A stretch of 22,760 nucleotides of DNA from contig JAOZRM010000003.1 in the NCBI GenBank assembly GCA_029940175.1, forward strand, positions 16,400 through 39,159, read 5' to 3'. How positions within the stretch are numbered: position 1 is the first letter of the stretch; each line of letters opens with the position of its first letter. A program made the translations under genes and the position numbers. This document shows, piece by piece, positions 1 through 7,524 of this stretch. The stretch comes from Candidatus Sabulitectum sp. Lineage in GTDB: Bacteria > Fermentibacterota > Fermentibacteria > Fermentibacterales > JCC-6. The notes under the pieces were generated by a model. The model was not told the origin of the DNA, ran no database searches, and saw only the letters and a program-made list of their open reading frames with translations.

Positions 1-155
1 ACGCAGCAAGACCGGCTACTGTAGAAGTAGTGTTTACCGGAAGATATGCCAGTGACGCCATAATAAATGCAGCAGATCTTGTAACAGAAATGATGGAGAT
101 AAAACACTACTACAGTAGTGAAAAACTCTCAGCAAGGCTGGGAATAGAGAAGTGA
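1..155 (+). CDS. cobO: Cob(I)alamin adenosyltransferase, C-terminal fragment
   Basis: Only the last 50 codons are inside the window (reading frame from base 3, stop TGA at 153-155), so this is the 3' end of a gene starting upstream. The visible tail contains VEVVFTGRYASDAIINAADL, then VTEMMEIKHYY, and ends ARLGIEK. The order TGR, then ADLVTEM, then IKHYY, then ARxGIE is the characteristic C-terminus of the CobO/BtuR (CobA) family of ATP:cob(I)alamin adenosyltransferases. These cytoplasmic enzymes attach the 5'-deoxyadenosyl group to cobalt to make coenzyme B12. The P-loop that would lie near the N-terminus is outside the window. The next gene starts 10 bases downstream on the same strand, so the two may be co-transcribed. 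The family call rests on the tail alone but the match is specific. Confidence 0.82.
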   Translation, partial: AARPATVEVVFTGRYASDAIINAADLVTEMMEIKHYYSSEKLSARLGIEK

Positions 156-165
156 GGGAGATGCA

Positions 166-753
166 ATGAAAAGAGTATTTATACTTTTGCTGATTGTTGC
201 GGCGGTCAGTGCTGCACAAGAGGTGGACCCGCCAAGAGACAGCATGGATTTCTTTGTTGGCGCTGGAGCGTGGATGCCGGGCTTGATGAATGATGGAAAC
301 AAAGTACAAGTTGGTTCTGTATTCATGGGTGGTGCTGAAACTCCAATGGCTCAGGGCGACCAGTTCCGCCTTGCCATCGGTGGCGGTTTGTGTAATTCAG
401 ACAGAGAGCAATTTGATGGAATTACAGCTGTAATGCTTAATCTCGGTTACAGAAATTATCCATTCTACAGACCATATGCCGGAGCCCGTGGTCTGGAGCC
501 TTTCGTAGGTTTTACCGCTGGTGGTATTGTTGTATGGGATTCAGTTGCTGATACATTCTCCAATACTGAAGAGTCCACAAGTACAGGTGGAGCAATGATC
601 GGAGCAGAGCTGGGTGCTCGAATAAAGGTAAACGAGAGCACATTCTTCGACCTCACACTAGCCGGTGACTGGGTGCCTGTTGGTGGCGAACTTGCCGGTG
701 AAGAGGAAAAAGATCTGTCAGGTCTCAGGATTCAGGGCAGCCTGGTTTTTTAG
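166..753 (+). CDS. Small secreted beta-barrel-like outer membrane protein
   Basis: The 195-residue product starts with a clear signal peptide (MKR, then a hydrophobic stretch LLLIVAAV, cleavage probably after AVSAA). The mature part is rich in Gly and alternating hydrophobic residues, for example EPFVGFTAGGIVVWDSV and GAELGARIKV, and it ends in a terminal Phe (GSLVF). Together these suggest a small outer-membrane beta-barrel of about eight strands. The ATG at 166 is favoured because GAGGGAG at 154-160 is a good ribosome-binding site and the signal peptide begins there; an ATG at 161 is in another frame. I do not recognise a specific family. It starts 10 bases after the cobO-like gene and is followed by a strong terminator at 768-801. 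Substrate or role is unknown. Confidence 0.75.
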   Translation: MKRVFILLLIVAAVSAAQEVDPPRDSMDFFVGAGAWMPGLMNDGNKVQVGSVFMGGAETPMAQGDQFRLAIGGGLCNSDREQFDGITAVMLNLGYRNYPFYRPYAGARGLEPFVGFTAGGIVVWDSVADTFSNTEESTSTGGAMIGAELGARIKVNESTFFDLTLAGDWVPVGGELAGEEEKDLSGLRIQGSLVF

Positions 754-767
754 GACAAATGCCAATC

Positions 768-801
768 CGGGATCCGGTTCTACCGGGTCCCGTTTTCTTT
801 T
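768..801 (+). terminator. Rho-independent terminator after the beta-barrel gene
   Basis: A 10-bp stem (768-777 with 783-792, one G-U pair, GC-rich) with the 5-base loop TTCTA is followed by a T-rich tract TTTTCTTTT at 793-801. It serves the + strand gene ending at 753. The 3' half of the hairpin overlaps the last codons and stop (780-782) of the convergent rlmN, so the two convergent genes share this sequence. On the minus strand there is no T tract after the stem. Confidence 0.85.
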
Positions 802-1823
802 GTGAGTATTGAAGCACCAAGTTGACCACAGGCACCAGCCACATCACCCCCCCGGGAACGACGAAGGGTAACGGCCTGACATCTGGGGTACAGGTACTCG
901 GTGAAGCGATCTACCGTTTCTTCTGTGGGGGGTTTCCAGTCAAGACCCGGAACCGGATTATACACAAGCAGATTGATCTTGCAGGGAAGTCCACGGGAGT
1001 AATCTGCCAGAGCTTCGGCCTGATCAATGGAGTCATTGACTCCTTCAATAAGACAGTATTCCAGTGTTACCCGTCTTCCAGTTGTGCCTGTGTATTCAAG
1101 CATGTCCTTTCTCAATTCTGAAAGGCTTATGGCTCGCGCTGCAGGAATAAGCAGCTCTCTAGTGCTTTGAACAGCGCTGTGCAGAGATACTGCCAGACCG
1201 TACTGCTTTTCCATATCCACCAGTTTCCTTATACCTCCTGGCACTCCTACGGTTGATACAGTGATCTTTCTCTGGCCTATGCAGATACCACGGTCATCAC
1301 TGATTATATTCAGTGCGTTCTCCACGGCATTCCAGTTATCCATGGGCTCACCCATACCCATGAGAACAACATTGCTGATTCGTTGATCTGTGGTGTCTGA
1401 GATCGTGTAAAGCTGTGCCACTATTTCATCACTGGTCATGTTGCCGTGGAAACCTGCTTTCCCTGTCATGCAGAATGTGCATCCCATACGGCATCCATAC
1501 TGGGTGGAAAGACATGCTGTGAACCTGGGAGGCTCTGGAATAAGCACAGCTTCAGCCGGGCCTCCAGGAAGCTTTAGCAGGTATTTTACAGTACCCTCTT
1601 CGGATTCGATCCTGTCAACCTGTTCAGGGTGGACTATTTCTGCAGTGGCTTTAAGTGTGTTGCGGAATTTTAGAGAGAGGTTAGTCATTTCATCAAATGA
1701 CGCAACTCGACGGAAGTGAAGCCATGTAAACAATTGCTTTGCCCGGAACGGCTTCTGGTGCAATTCGTTTACCAGCCAGTTCTGAAGTTCAGTGAATGTC
1801 ATTCCCAGCAGTTTTACCACCAC
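780..1823 (-). CDS. rlmN: Dual-specificity RNA methyltransferase RlmN
   Basis: Radical-SAM enzyme of 347 residues that methylates C2 of adenosine 2503 in 23S rRNA and, in characterised members, adenosine 37 of some tRNAs. The [4Fe-4S] motif CxxxCxxC is visible as C111, C115, C118 (GCRMGCTFCMT). C104, seven residues before it, matches the second conserved cysteine of the family. C332, in GDVAGACGQL near the C-terminus, matches the methyl-carrying cysteine. GMGEPMDNW is the family's SAM-binding GEP motif. The gene appears to start with GTG at 1823, because AAGGA lies 6 bases upstream; the ATG at 1802 has no well-spaced site. All catalytic residues are present and the length is normal. It lies downstream of the FadL gene but a terminator separates them, so it probably has its own promoter, which I could not identify. 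Confidence 0.96.
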   Translation of the reverse strand: MVVKLLGMTFTELQNWLVNELHQKPFRAKQLFTWLHFRRVASFDEMTNLSLKFRNTLKATAEIVHPEQVDRIESEEGTVKYLLKLPGGPAEAVLIPEPPRFTACLSTQYGCRMGCTFCMTGKAGFHGNMTSDEIVAQLYTISDTTDQRISNVVLMGMGEPMDNWNAVENALNIISDDRGICIGQRKITVSTVGVPGGIRKLVDMEKQYGLAVSLHSAVQSTRELLIPAARAISLSELRKDMLEYTGTTGRRVTLEYCLIEGVNDSIDQAEALADYSRGLPCKINLLVYNPVPGLDWKPPTEETVDRFTEYLYPRCQAVTLRRSRGGDVAGACGQLGASILTKENGTR

Positions 1824-1864
1824 AACAGTCCTTTCTTCAAGTATCCGCAGCTGGAAAGATAATG

Positions 1865-1900
1865 CAAAAAACCGCGCCTGACACTACGTCAGACGCGGTT
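1865..1900 (-). terminator. Rho-independent terminator of the FadL-like gene
   Basis: On the minus strand a stem of 7 bp, one A/C mismatch, then 5 bp (1870-1882 with 1888-1900), closed by a 5-base loop, is followed by a T tract read from 1871 to 1865. It begins 16 bases after the stop of the FadL-like gene and separates it from rlmN. Confidence 0.9.
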
Positions 1901-1916
1901 ATGAAACTAAAGAAAT

Positions 1917-3185
1917 TTAGAAAGAGTAAGCTGTCTCGAAATGTATTGTGTTCTGAGAGTGACTTACTGTTATTCCCGGGCCAAATGGGTTAACCATTGC
2001 ATTGTCGTTGTTGTTGGTCTGGGTGTTTTCCAGACCCAGCTCGTATGCCAGATCAAATCCAAGATTACCAAGATCAAGACCATATCCCAGTGTTACATGC
2101 TTCTCGACTATAGCCGGGAAGAGAGGGGAGAGGTAATTGTCCGGTACAGGGCTCTTACCGTAGTTGAAACCTGCTCTGACAGTGTTCATCTCATTGATTG
2201 CATACTCGATACCAAGTGCATAAACCATTTGATCTTCCCATTTCATCTGGAAAGGCATGGTGTCTGTGCTACCTCCCTGACCATCTGAAAAAGGAGGAAG
2301 CGTCCCATCCCCGACAACAAGGGAAACGACATCCATTGTTGATGACCAGTTTATCCATTTTGTGTCTACAGCAATAAGTAGTTTGGAAGTGGGCTGGAGT
2401 GCAATTCCGAACTCAGCTTCCTGAGGCCAGGCAAAATTCTCCATTACTGCGGTATAATCCCATGCGTTTTCTCCACCAGTCTGAATAGCGGCATTACCAC
2501 CACTCAAATCAAGAGATGACTCAGATGTGTAGACAGCTCCCAGAGTCATTCTGTCGCAGACCTTGTACTGCATTCCGAATCGTCCGGCAAAACCTATATC
2601 TGTGAGGTCTGTGACATCCATTCCGCCTGGGCTTTCAGGGAACATGGCGAAATCCATTTTTGCATATCCGCCTATTGCAGCCAGGCCAAGGGTGAGAGCT
2701 TCATTTACCTGGTAGCTTGCAGCAGTTGTAAATCTCATAAACATAACATTTGATGAGATTTTGTCGGAAGTAGTTGCACCGGTTGGGAAGTTTTTGAATT
2801 CAACACCCATACCACCCTGTGCATAGGCTTCAAAACCAAGGATCCATGGAGAATCCGAGCCAAGTCTCTGAGTGTAGGCCAGGTAAGGAAGCGGGAAGAT
2901 CTGATCTTCTCCGTCAAGATCAAGACCCATTGCTTCATTGGAAACATTCAGCTTTGGCATAAGGAGGGAGATTCCAATTGCCATTCCGCGATCGGCTAGC
3001 TTGCCCATAGTTGCCGGATTACCTGCAACACCGGCGAAACTACCGTCTGCAGCAGCATCAGCGCCACTCATTCCAGACGAACGCACGCTGTAGCCTATCA
3101 TGTTCATGCCGTTTGTAGCCAGTGCTGATCCTGCAAAGACAACGCAGACAGCAAGTGTGACGACAAAATTCAACCCTTTTTTCAT
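1917..3185 (-). CDS. FadL/OmpP1/TodX-family outer membrane transporter
   Basis: The 422-residue product belongs to the FadL family, outer-membrane beta-barrels of about 14 strands that let long-chain fatty acids or other hydrophobic compounds (for example aromatics in TodX) diffuse across the outer membrane. The signal peptide MKKGLNFVVTLAVCVVFAG ends after SALA at about residue 23. The mature N-terminus NGMNMIGYSVRSSGMSGADA, followed by AGNPATM, is the typical FadL hatch region. Many amphipathic strands follow, and the C-terminus is an aromatic beta signal (ETAYSF). GAGGGA sits just upstream of the ATG at 3185. It is monocistronic, with a promoter at 3244-3272 and terminator at 1865-1900. 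The family is clear; the substrate cannot be read from sequence. Confidence 0.92.
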   Translation of the reverse strand: MKKGLNFVVTLAVCVVFAGSALATNGMNMIGYSVRSSGMSGADAAADGSFAGVAGNPATMGKLADRGMAIGISLLMPKLNVSNEAMGLDLDGEDQIFPLPYLAYTQRLGSDSPWILGFEAYAQGGMGVEFKNFPTGATTSDKISSNVMFMRFTTAASYQVNEALTLGLAAIGGYAKMDFAMFPESPGGMDVTDLTDIGFAGRFGMQYKVCDRMTLGAVYTSESSLDLSGGNAAIQTGGENAWDYTAVMENFAWPQEAEFGIALQPTSKLLIAVDTKWINWSSTMDVVSLVVGDGTLPPFSDGQGGSTDTMPFQMKWEDQMVYALGIEYAINEMNTVRAGFNYGKSPVPDNYLSPLFPAIVEKHVTLGYGLDLGNLGFDLAYELGLENTQTNNNDNAMVNPFGPGITVSHSQNTIHFETAYSF

Positions 3186-3243
3186 GTTTTCCCTCTCTGT
3201 TAAATTCGGAACCCGGATGATTTGTTACAATATTCACAAGCCA

Positions 3244-3272
3244 ACTATATGCTATAATATTTTCAGACTCAA
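3244..3272 (-). promoter_or_regulatory. Predicted sigma-70-type promoter of the FadL-like gene
   Basis: Read on the minus strand: -35 TTGAGT (3272-3267), 17-base spacer, -10 TATAGT (3249-3244). This predicts a transcript starting near 3237 with about 50 bases of leader before the ATG at 3185. Both boxes are close to consensus and the spacing is ideal. It overlaps the opposing mtnP promoter. Confidence 0.6.
3250..3258 (+). promoter_or_regulatory. Predicted extended -10 promoter of mtnP-thiL
   Basis: TGC immediately before a perfect TATAAT (3253-3258) forms an extended -10 element, which reduces the need for a -35 box. The best -35 candidate is the weak TATTCA at 3231-3236 with a 16-base spacer. 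The predicted start near 3265 gives a leader of about 93 bases before mtnP. I saw no riboswitch fold in that leader. Confidence 0.5.
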
Positions 3273-3357
3273 CCCCTAGGTTATTCGGTGCAGTTTCTCA
3301 AAGCAGTGTTCTTATGTATGATTGATATCTAACTGAAGCAAACTCGAAAGGAACCCA

Positions 3358-4212
3358 ATGTCTCGTACTGTTGGAATTATTGGCGGAAGCGGAGTCTACT
3401 CCATACCCGGAGTGGAAATCCTTCGCAGTGAAAGAATTGAAACCCCTTTTGGTGACCCTTCTGCAGACATCACATTCGGTAATCTTCATGGTCTGGATCT
3501 GGCATTTATTCCCAGGCATGGAGCTGGTCATATCTACACACCTTCTGAAGTTCCCTATGCTGCCAATATCTATGCACTTAAAAGCGTGGGAGTTGATACT
3601 CTGATCAGTTTCAATGCAGTGGGAAGCCTCCGCGAGGAGATAGAGCCCAGGCATTTTGTAGTTCCGGATCAGCTTTTCGATCGAACAAAAGGGCTCAGAA
3701 ATTCATCTTTCTTCGGTGGCGGAGTTGTGGGGCATGCTCCATTCGGAGATCCCTATTGTCATGATCTCCGCAGTATTCTGGTTAAAGCAGCACAAAAAGC
3801 TGGTGCGGTTGTTCATGACGGCGGAACAATGGTTGTTATGGAAGGACCTGCATTCAGCTCCAGAGCGGAAAGCGAGTTTTACAGAGCACAGGGCTGGGAT
3901 ATAATCGGAATGACCACATTGCCAGAAGCCAAGCTTGCAAGAGAAGCCGGTATGTGCTACGGGACGCTTGCAATGAGCACCGATTATGACTGCTGGCACT
4001 TGTCTGAAGAAGATGTGACCGTTGAAATGGTAATGGAAGTGGTGCAGGATAATGTTGCAATGGCCAGGAAGGTGCTCAGTGAAGCGCTTCTTCTACTCCT
4101 GGCAGGTGATGAAACCAGCTGCTTATGCAATTCTCCAATGGGAGTTATGACTTCTCCTGACGCATCCCCTGCGGTGAAACTTTCTCAACTTGAAGTGATC
4201 CTCAGACGATAA
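3358..4212 (+). CDS. mtnP: S-methyl-5'-thioadenosine phosphorylase (PNP/MTAP family)
   Basis: Cytoplasmic phosphorylase of 284 residues. It cleaves methylthioadenosine with phosphate to adenine and methylthioribose-1-phosphate, the first step of the methionine salvage pathway for the by-product of polyamine and related reactions. The phosphate-binding GIIGGSGVY lies at residues 6-14, RHGAGH at 53-58, FNAVGSL at 85-91 and MEGPAFSSRAESE at 161-173. GMTTLPEAKLAREAGM (184-199), then STDYDCW (207-213), supply the base-specificity Asp pair typical of adenine-specific MTAP rather than guanosine/inosine PNP. AAAGGA upstream of the ATG at 3358 is a good ribosome-binding site. The stop overlaps the start of thiL (TAATG), so the two are translationally coupled. 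A 6-oxopurine-specific family member is a less likely alternative. Confidence 0.92.
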   Translation: MSRTVGIIGGSGVYSIPGVEILRSERIETPFGDPSADITFGNLHGLDLAFIPRHGAGHIYTPSEVPYAANIYALKSVGVDTLISFNAVGSLREEIEPRHFVVPDQLFDRTKGLRNSSFFGGGVVGHAPFGDPYCHDLRSILVKAAQKAGAVVHDGGTMVVMEGPAFSSRAESEFYRAQGWDIIGMTTLPEAKLAREAGMCYGTLAMSTDYDCWHLSEEDVTVEMVMEVVQDNVAMARKVLSEALLLLLAGDETSCLCNSPMGVMTSPDASPAVKLSQLEVILRR

Positions 4213-5129
4213 TGAGATACATCCGGGATATTGGTGAGCACGGATTTATCAGAGCCTTAAGGGAACGTTTTCCCATGGCTGCCGCCGGTGACGATGCAGC
4301 AGTTCTTTCTTCTCTTGTAACACCCATAGTCACCACAGATTCTTTTTTTGAGAATACACACTTCTGCCGCTGGTGGACTTCTCCTGCAAAGCTGGCGGTT
4401 CGTCTTATGGAGGCCACTTTGTCGGACATTGCCGCCATGGGCGCAGAACCCCGGAGCATTCTGTCCTCCGTTGTACTTCCCTCCCACATGGAGATTGACT
4501 GGATTCTGGATTTCTACAAGGGTCTTACTTCAAGAAGCGACTGTCCGGTTGTTGGAGGAGAGACCATCAGAGGTTCGGAATTTGGAGTGACACTGACTGC
4601 TATCGGTGAATGCGGTGAACAGAAGCCATTTCTAAGAGGTGCGGTCAGACCGGGCGATTCCATCTGGATAACAGGTTCTGTGGGCAGATCACTTGATTCT
4701 CCAGAGCTTCTTGAAAAAGGAAGAAATGAAGAGCTTACTGGGATTGAAAAAGAACAGATTGAGCTTTTTCTCACACCTGAAGCAAGGTTTGATGTATTAC
4801 CTGTTCTGAGAAGTTGTGGAGTGAAAGCCGCCATTGATATCTCGGATGGTCTATTCTCTGAATGTGAGCACCTTTCCAGGGAAAGTGGTGTTAGTATTGC
4901 AATAGAGCTTGAGCAGGTACCCATAGTTCCCTATGCGAAGAGTTATCCTGCTGCAGCATGCATTGCAGGGGAGGATTTTGAGTTGCTCTTTGCCCTGCCT
5001 GACGGTGCAACTGAGCCTGGTGCAGGGTTTTATCAGATCGGAACGGCCAGGGAAGGGATGGAATTTACGGTCACTCATCATGGTGAACAAATTGGAAATG
5101 ATTCCCGGGGGTACGATCACTTCTCTTAA
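4212..5129 (+). CDS. thiL: Thiamine-monophosphate kinase
   Basis: The 305-residue product phosphorylates thiamine monophosphate to thiamine diphosphate with ATP, the last step of cofactor synthesis. It belongs to the PurM/ThiL/SelD ATP-binding fold. Visible motifs are GDDAAV at 26-31 (metal and ATP site), TTDSFFENTHF at 41-51, SDIAAMGA at 71-78, VVGGETIRG at 113-121, and DISDGL at 209-214. The length is slightly short for ThiL (usually about 320) but all core motifs are present. The ATG at 4212 overlaps the mtnP stop and lacks its own strong ribosome-binding site, consistent with coupling. No other thiamine gene lies nearby. No terminator is obvious before the convergent GNAT gene, whose stop codon begins only 14 bases beyond the thiL stop. 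Confidence 0.93.
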   Translation: MRYIRDIGEHGFIRALRERFPMAAAGDDAAVLSSLVTPIVTTDSFFENTHFCRWWTSPAKLAVRLMEATLSDIAAMGAEPRSILSSVVLPSHMEIDWILDFYKGLTSRSDCPVVGGETIRGSEFGVTLTAIGECGEQKPFLRGAVRPGDSIWITGSVGRSLDSPELLEKGRNEELTGIEKEQIELFLTPEARFDVLPVLRSCGVKAAIDISDGLFSECEHLSRESGVSIAIELEQVPIVPYAKSYPAAACIAGEDFELLFALPDGATEPGAGFYQIGTAREGMEFTVTHHGEQIGNDSRGYDHFS

Positions 5130-5142
5130 GATCGCTTGTAGT

Positions 5143-5745
5143 CTATTGCTCTGAAAGATCCAGCAACATTGTAGTTGACGCACTGAAGCCCAGTAACCGG
5201 CGTAACACAGGATAGAATTCAGTTCTCACGGCTTTGAAGCCCTTTCGTTCATACAGCTTCTTTGCCTTCGGATTAATGTCAATGACATCCAGTCGCACAT
5301 GATCAAACCCATGATCTCGGGCATATGCGGCTACTTCATCAAGTAATCTGCCACCAACCCCTTTTCCCCGGGCATCAACATCTACTGCGATCCCATCCAT
5401 GACCAACTCTCCCGGAGATGGTTTTCTGGCATACAGACTGAAAATGAAAGCAGCCCAGTTTCCCTTTATGAAACCTAATTGAGAGAGTAATCCCCGGTAT
5501 GTGATTCCTCCTGTGAATGAACCAGTTGGAGTGTGAAAACCGGCAACACCTATCAGCTTTTGATCCAATTCGGCAACTATTGCGTACTCTGGAAGAAAAC
5601 AATTATTTAAAAGAAGAATGCGACTTTCCATTGAACGAACTGCCACTGAAAATTTTTCCCCGAATGCCTGATCATAAAGGAGAGCGGCGCGGGATCTGAA
5701 TTTTTCCGGTAAACCCGGTCTATAAATTGGTTCACCAATTCTCAT
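5143..5745 (-). CDS. GNAT-family N-acetyltransferase
   Basis: The 200-residue product has a Gcn5-related acetyltransferase domain. The acetyl-CoA pyrophosphate-binding motif A is VDVDARGKGVGGRLLDEV, with RGKGVG at residues 126-131. The following strand and helix (VRLDVIDINPKAKKLYERKGF) form motif B. The N-terminal 100 residues carry a less conserved substrate-binding part, and a hydrophobic stretch around 90-105 (GNWAAFIFSL) is unusual but short. The acceptor is unknown; GNAT enzymes acetylate protein N-termini, lysines, antibiotics or small metabolites. It is the last gene of a four-gene minus-strand operon: its ATG overlaps the DUF89 stop (ATGA, 5742-5745). Confidence 0.85.
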   Translation of the reverse strand: MRIGEPIYRPGLPEKFRSRAALLYDQAFGEKFSVAVRSMESRILLLNNCFLPEYAIVAELDQKLIGVAGFHTPTGSFTGGITYRGLLSQLGFIKGNWAAFIFSLYARKPSPGELVMDGIAVDVDARGKGVGGRLLDEVAAYARDHGFDHVRLDVIDINPKAKKLYERKGFKAVRTEFYPVLRRLLGFSASTTMLLDLSEQ

Positions 5746-6599
5746 TTACTCTTATTCCCGGAGCGATAGCAGACGATGCTGCCTTTCGGGGCTCCTATGT
5801 CTATCCCAATTACAGGGCACTTGATCTGAAGCATGCAGAACACTTTCCTGCCGGCGTCACTGAGGGATTCGTAGTTACCCTGACCTTTGGCGATTATTAC
5901 AGGTGCTTTTTCGAAAGCATCTTTGAATTCCTCTGAGCACAGATTCAAAAGTGTTCCGGGAACATCGCTTCCGTTTGACAGAATTGTTGTGATCGTGTCC
6001 AGTCCAGCTTCAATGGCATCCAGCTCCGTTGCGTCGTTGAGTACCGGTGAACCTTTTACTGCATAAATAACAGGAATGCTGATTCTCTCAATGAGTGCTC
6101 TGTCAAATACTGTCTCACCTGTGTTGTCTCCAAGATACAGCAGGTGGTCCGCAGTTTCAAGAAGCTCTCTTAACTCAGCTGTGTGATCTATTGCAAATTG
6201 TTGCTTCAGTACCCGATCGATGGTGTTCTGCAGGTTACCGAAGTCTTCCATTACCCCAAGATCCATGATGTTTCCTGCAATTGCAAGTCTTATTGCTGTG
6301 TCCATGGGGTCAGAAGACTCTTCTATTAATCTCCTCAGCTCCGGCAACAGCACAAGGGCCTGTTCAGTACTCTGCTGTTTTGCTTCCCGGTATGGATCCG
6401 GGCATGATATCTCTTCCCGTACTGCATGGTGAACATGCCTGGCAATTTCCGGGGGAATCGCTCCTGCATCCAGTTTTTTAAGAATCTCCATTGTTCTCCG
6501 GATCACAGAAAGCTGCTGCTCTTCAGTTCCACCGGCTCTTCTGGCAGCGCTTAGAGCCTGTTTAAGAAAACAAGGATAGCATTCGAGGTATGTCTTCAT
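5742..6599 (-). CDS. DUF89/ARMT1-like damage-control phosphatase, subfamily I
   Basis: The 285-residue product belongs to the DUF89 metal-dependent phosphatase family, whose members dephosphorylate damaged or excess phosphometabolites such as sugar phosphates or pantetheine phosphate. The N-terminal CYPC (C7, C10) is the CxxC hallmark of the prokaryotic subfamily I. Further family motifs are AGNIMDLG at 108-115, LGDNTGE at 156-162 (metal-binding Asp158/Asn159), KGSPVLNDAT at 182-191, and AKGQGNYES at 237-245. GGAAGGA lies just upstream of the ATG at 6599. The upstream neighbour ends 13 bases away and the downstream GNAT gene overlaps by 4 bases, so it sits inside an operon. The substrate is not predictable from context. 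Confidence 0.88.
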   Translation of the reverse strand: MKTYLECYPCFLKQALSAARRAGGTEEQQLSVIRRTMEILKKLDAGAIPPEIARHVHHAVREEISCPDPYREAKQQSTEQALVLLPELRRLIEESSDPMDTAIRLAIAGNIMDLGVMEDFGNLQNTIDRVLKQQFAIDHTAELRELLETADHLLYLGDNTGETVFDRALIERISIPVIYAVKGSPVLNDATELDAIEAGLDTITTILSNGSDVPGTLLNLCSEEFKDAFEKAPVIIAKGQGNYESLSDAGRKVFCMLQIKCPVIGIDIGAPKGSIVCYRSGNKSK

Positions 6600-6612
6600 T
6601 TGCTTCCTTCCA

Positions 6613-7524
6613 TTATCTAGTCTCGATCTGCATTGACCCAGTGAGCCTGCAATCAGGATTCTTGTACAGAAGATTCAGTTCGTATCCGTCAGTAGGGCCA
6701 AGATCCCAGAGGGGAATAACATCTGTAGGGTTGTGAGCAATGGAAAGAAGTGAATCTTCCTTGAAAAGAAGAGGGTCAATCCGGATACCATGATCTTCCA
6801 CTACATTCCAGGCATGAAAAATGCAGCCGGTCCTGTCCAGTATTACTCCTCCTTCCACTCTCATTGATAATCCCTGTTCACCTGCAAGCCTGGCCATTTC
6901 TTCACTCATAGAAACACATGGTCCGGGAAGAACATCCGGCACAGGCATTGATCTGATAGTTTCAGTTATCCAGGTAAGAGTTTCGTTGTCCAGAAGCTCT
7001 GTGATCGGTCTTGCTGATCCGGGCAGTTGAACAATGTTCAGTACAACAGAGAGATCAACATTCTGCCCGGGTGCGATAAATGGGATGTTTGCAAGGAGGA
7101 GGTCCCCGGATGGGATGAAATCATTTTCAATAACAGAGAGATTCTGAAACGGGGGATGTGATACCGGCATGGGAAGTATGACCTGAACTCCCCAGGCGGT
7201 GATACTTCCTCTGTTGGTAATGGATGCGGTGATAACAAGTGTTGTGTCAATAGGGGAAACTCCAAGTCTTCGATTTATCAACCAGCTGGAAGTTTCCAGT
7301 GAATTACTGTTACCCAGAGCTATTCCATAAATCCTGAAGGCATCTGTGAATCTTCCTGCAGCTTCCAGGAGCCGACCAAATTCAAGCATCCATTTACCAT
7401 CCTCGGCTGCTGCTAACTGTGAGTAATAGATAGCAGCCTCTGGTATGTGCCGTATTGATGCAAGCTCTCTTGCTGAATCCGCTGGAGATATGGAAAAACT
7501 GAGAAGCATCAGAATAAGAGTCAC
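6613..7524 (-). CDS. Secreted transglutaminase-like protein with N-terminal helical repeat
   Basis: The 303-residue product starts with a hydrophobic segment LILMLLSFSISPADSA that looks like a short signal peptide. Residues about 28-72 form a TPR-like helical pair (AAIYYSQLAAAEDG, RLLEAAGRFTDAFRIYGIAL). Residues about 93-165 look like a beta-sandwich, possibly CARDB/NEW-like (TTLVITASITNRG, FIAPGQNVDLSVVLNI). The C-terminal part matches a small transglutaminase-like core: GPCVSM with C203, a helix ending GLSMRVEGGV, FHAW with H237, and RIDP with D250. This order and spacing form the Cys-His-Asp triad of the papain-like transglutaminase fold. It may act as a periplasmic peptidase or amidase, or be a binding protein. 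The start is GTG at 7524, overlapping the permease stop, with AAAGGA about 8 bases upstream. The transglutaminase assignment is my motif reading, not confirmed by alignment. Confidence 0.62.
   Translation of the reverse strand: MTLILMLLSFSISPADSARELASIRHIPEAAIYYSQLAAAEDGKWMLEFGRLLEAAGRFTDAFRIYGIALGNSNSLETSSWLINRRLGVSPIDTTLVITASITNRGSITAWGVQVILPMPVSHPPFQNLSVIENDFIPSGDLLLANIPFIAPGQNVDLSVVLNIVQLPGSARPITELLDNETLTWITETIRSMPVPDVLPGPCVSMSEEMARLAGEQGLSMRVEGGVILDRTGCIFHAWNVVEDHGIRIDPLLFKEDSLLSIAHNPTDVIPLWDLGPTDGYELNLLYKNPDCRLTGSMQIETR

Noticed and set aside
822..1719. Plus-strand open frames inside rlmN
   Set aside because: All are antisense to RlmN, whose catalytic motifs are intact. No independent evidence of coding.
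3265..3357. SAM or other riboswitch in the mtnP leader, given its methionine-salvage role
   Set aside because: The 93-base leader shows no recognisable SAM riboswitch core or stable multi-helix fold.
4100..4212. TPP riboswitch ahead of thiL
   Set aside because: thiL overlaps mtnP with no leader, and no CTGAGA-type TPP core is present upstream.
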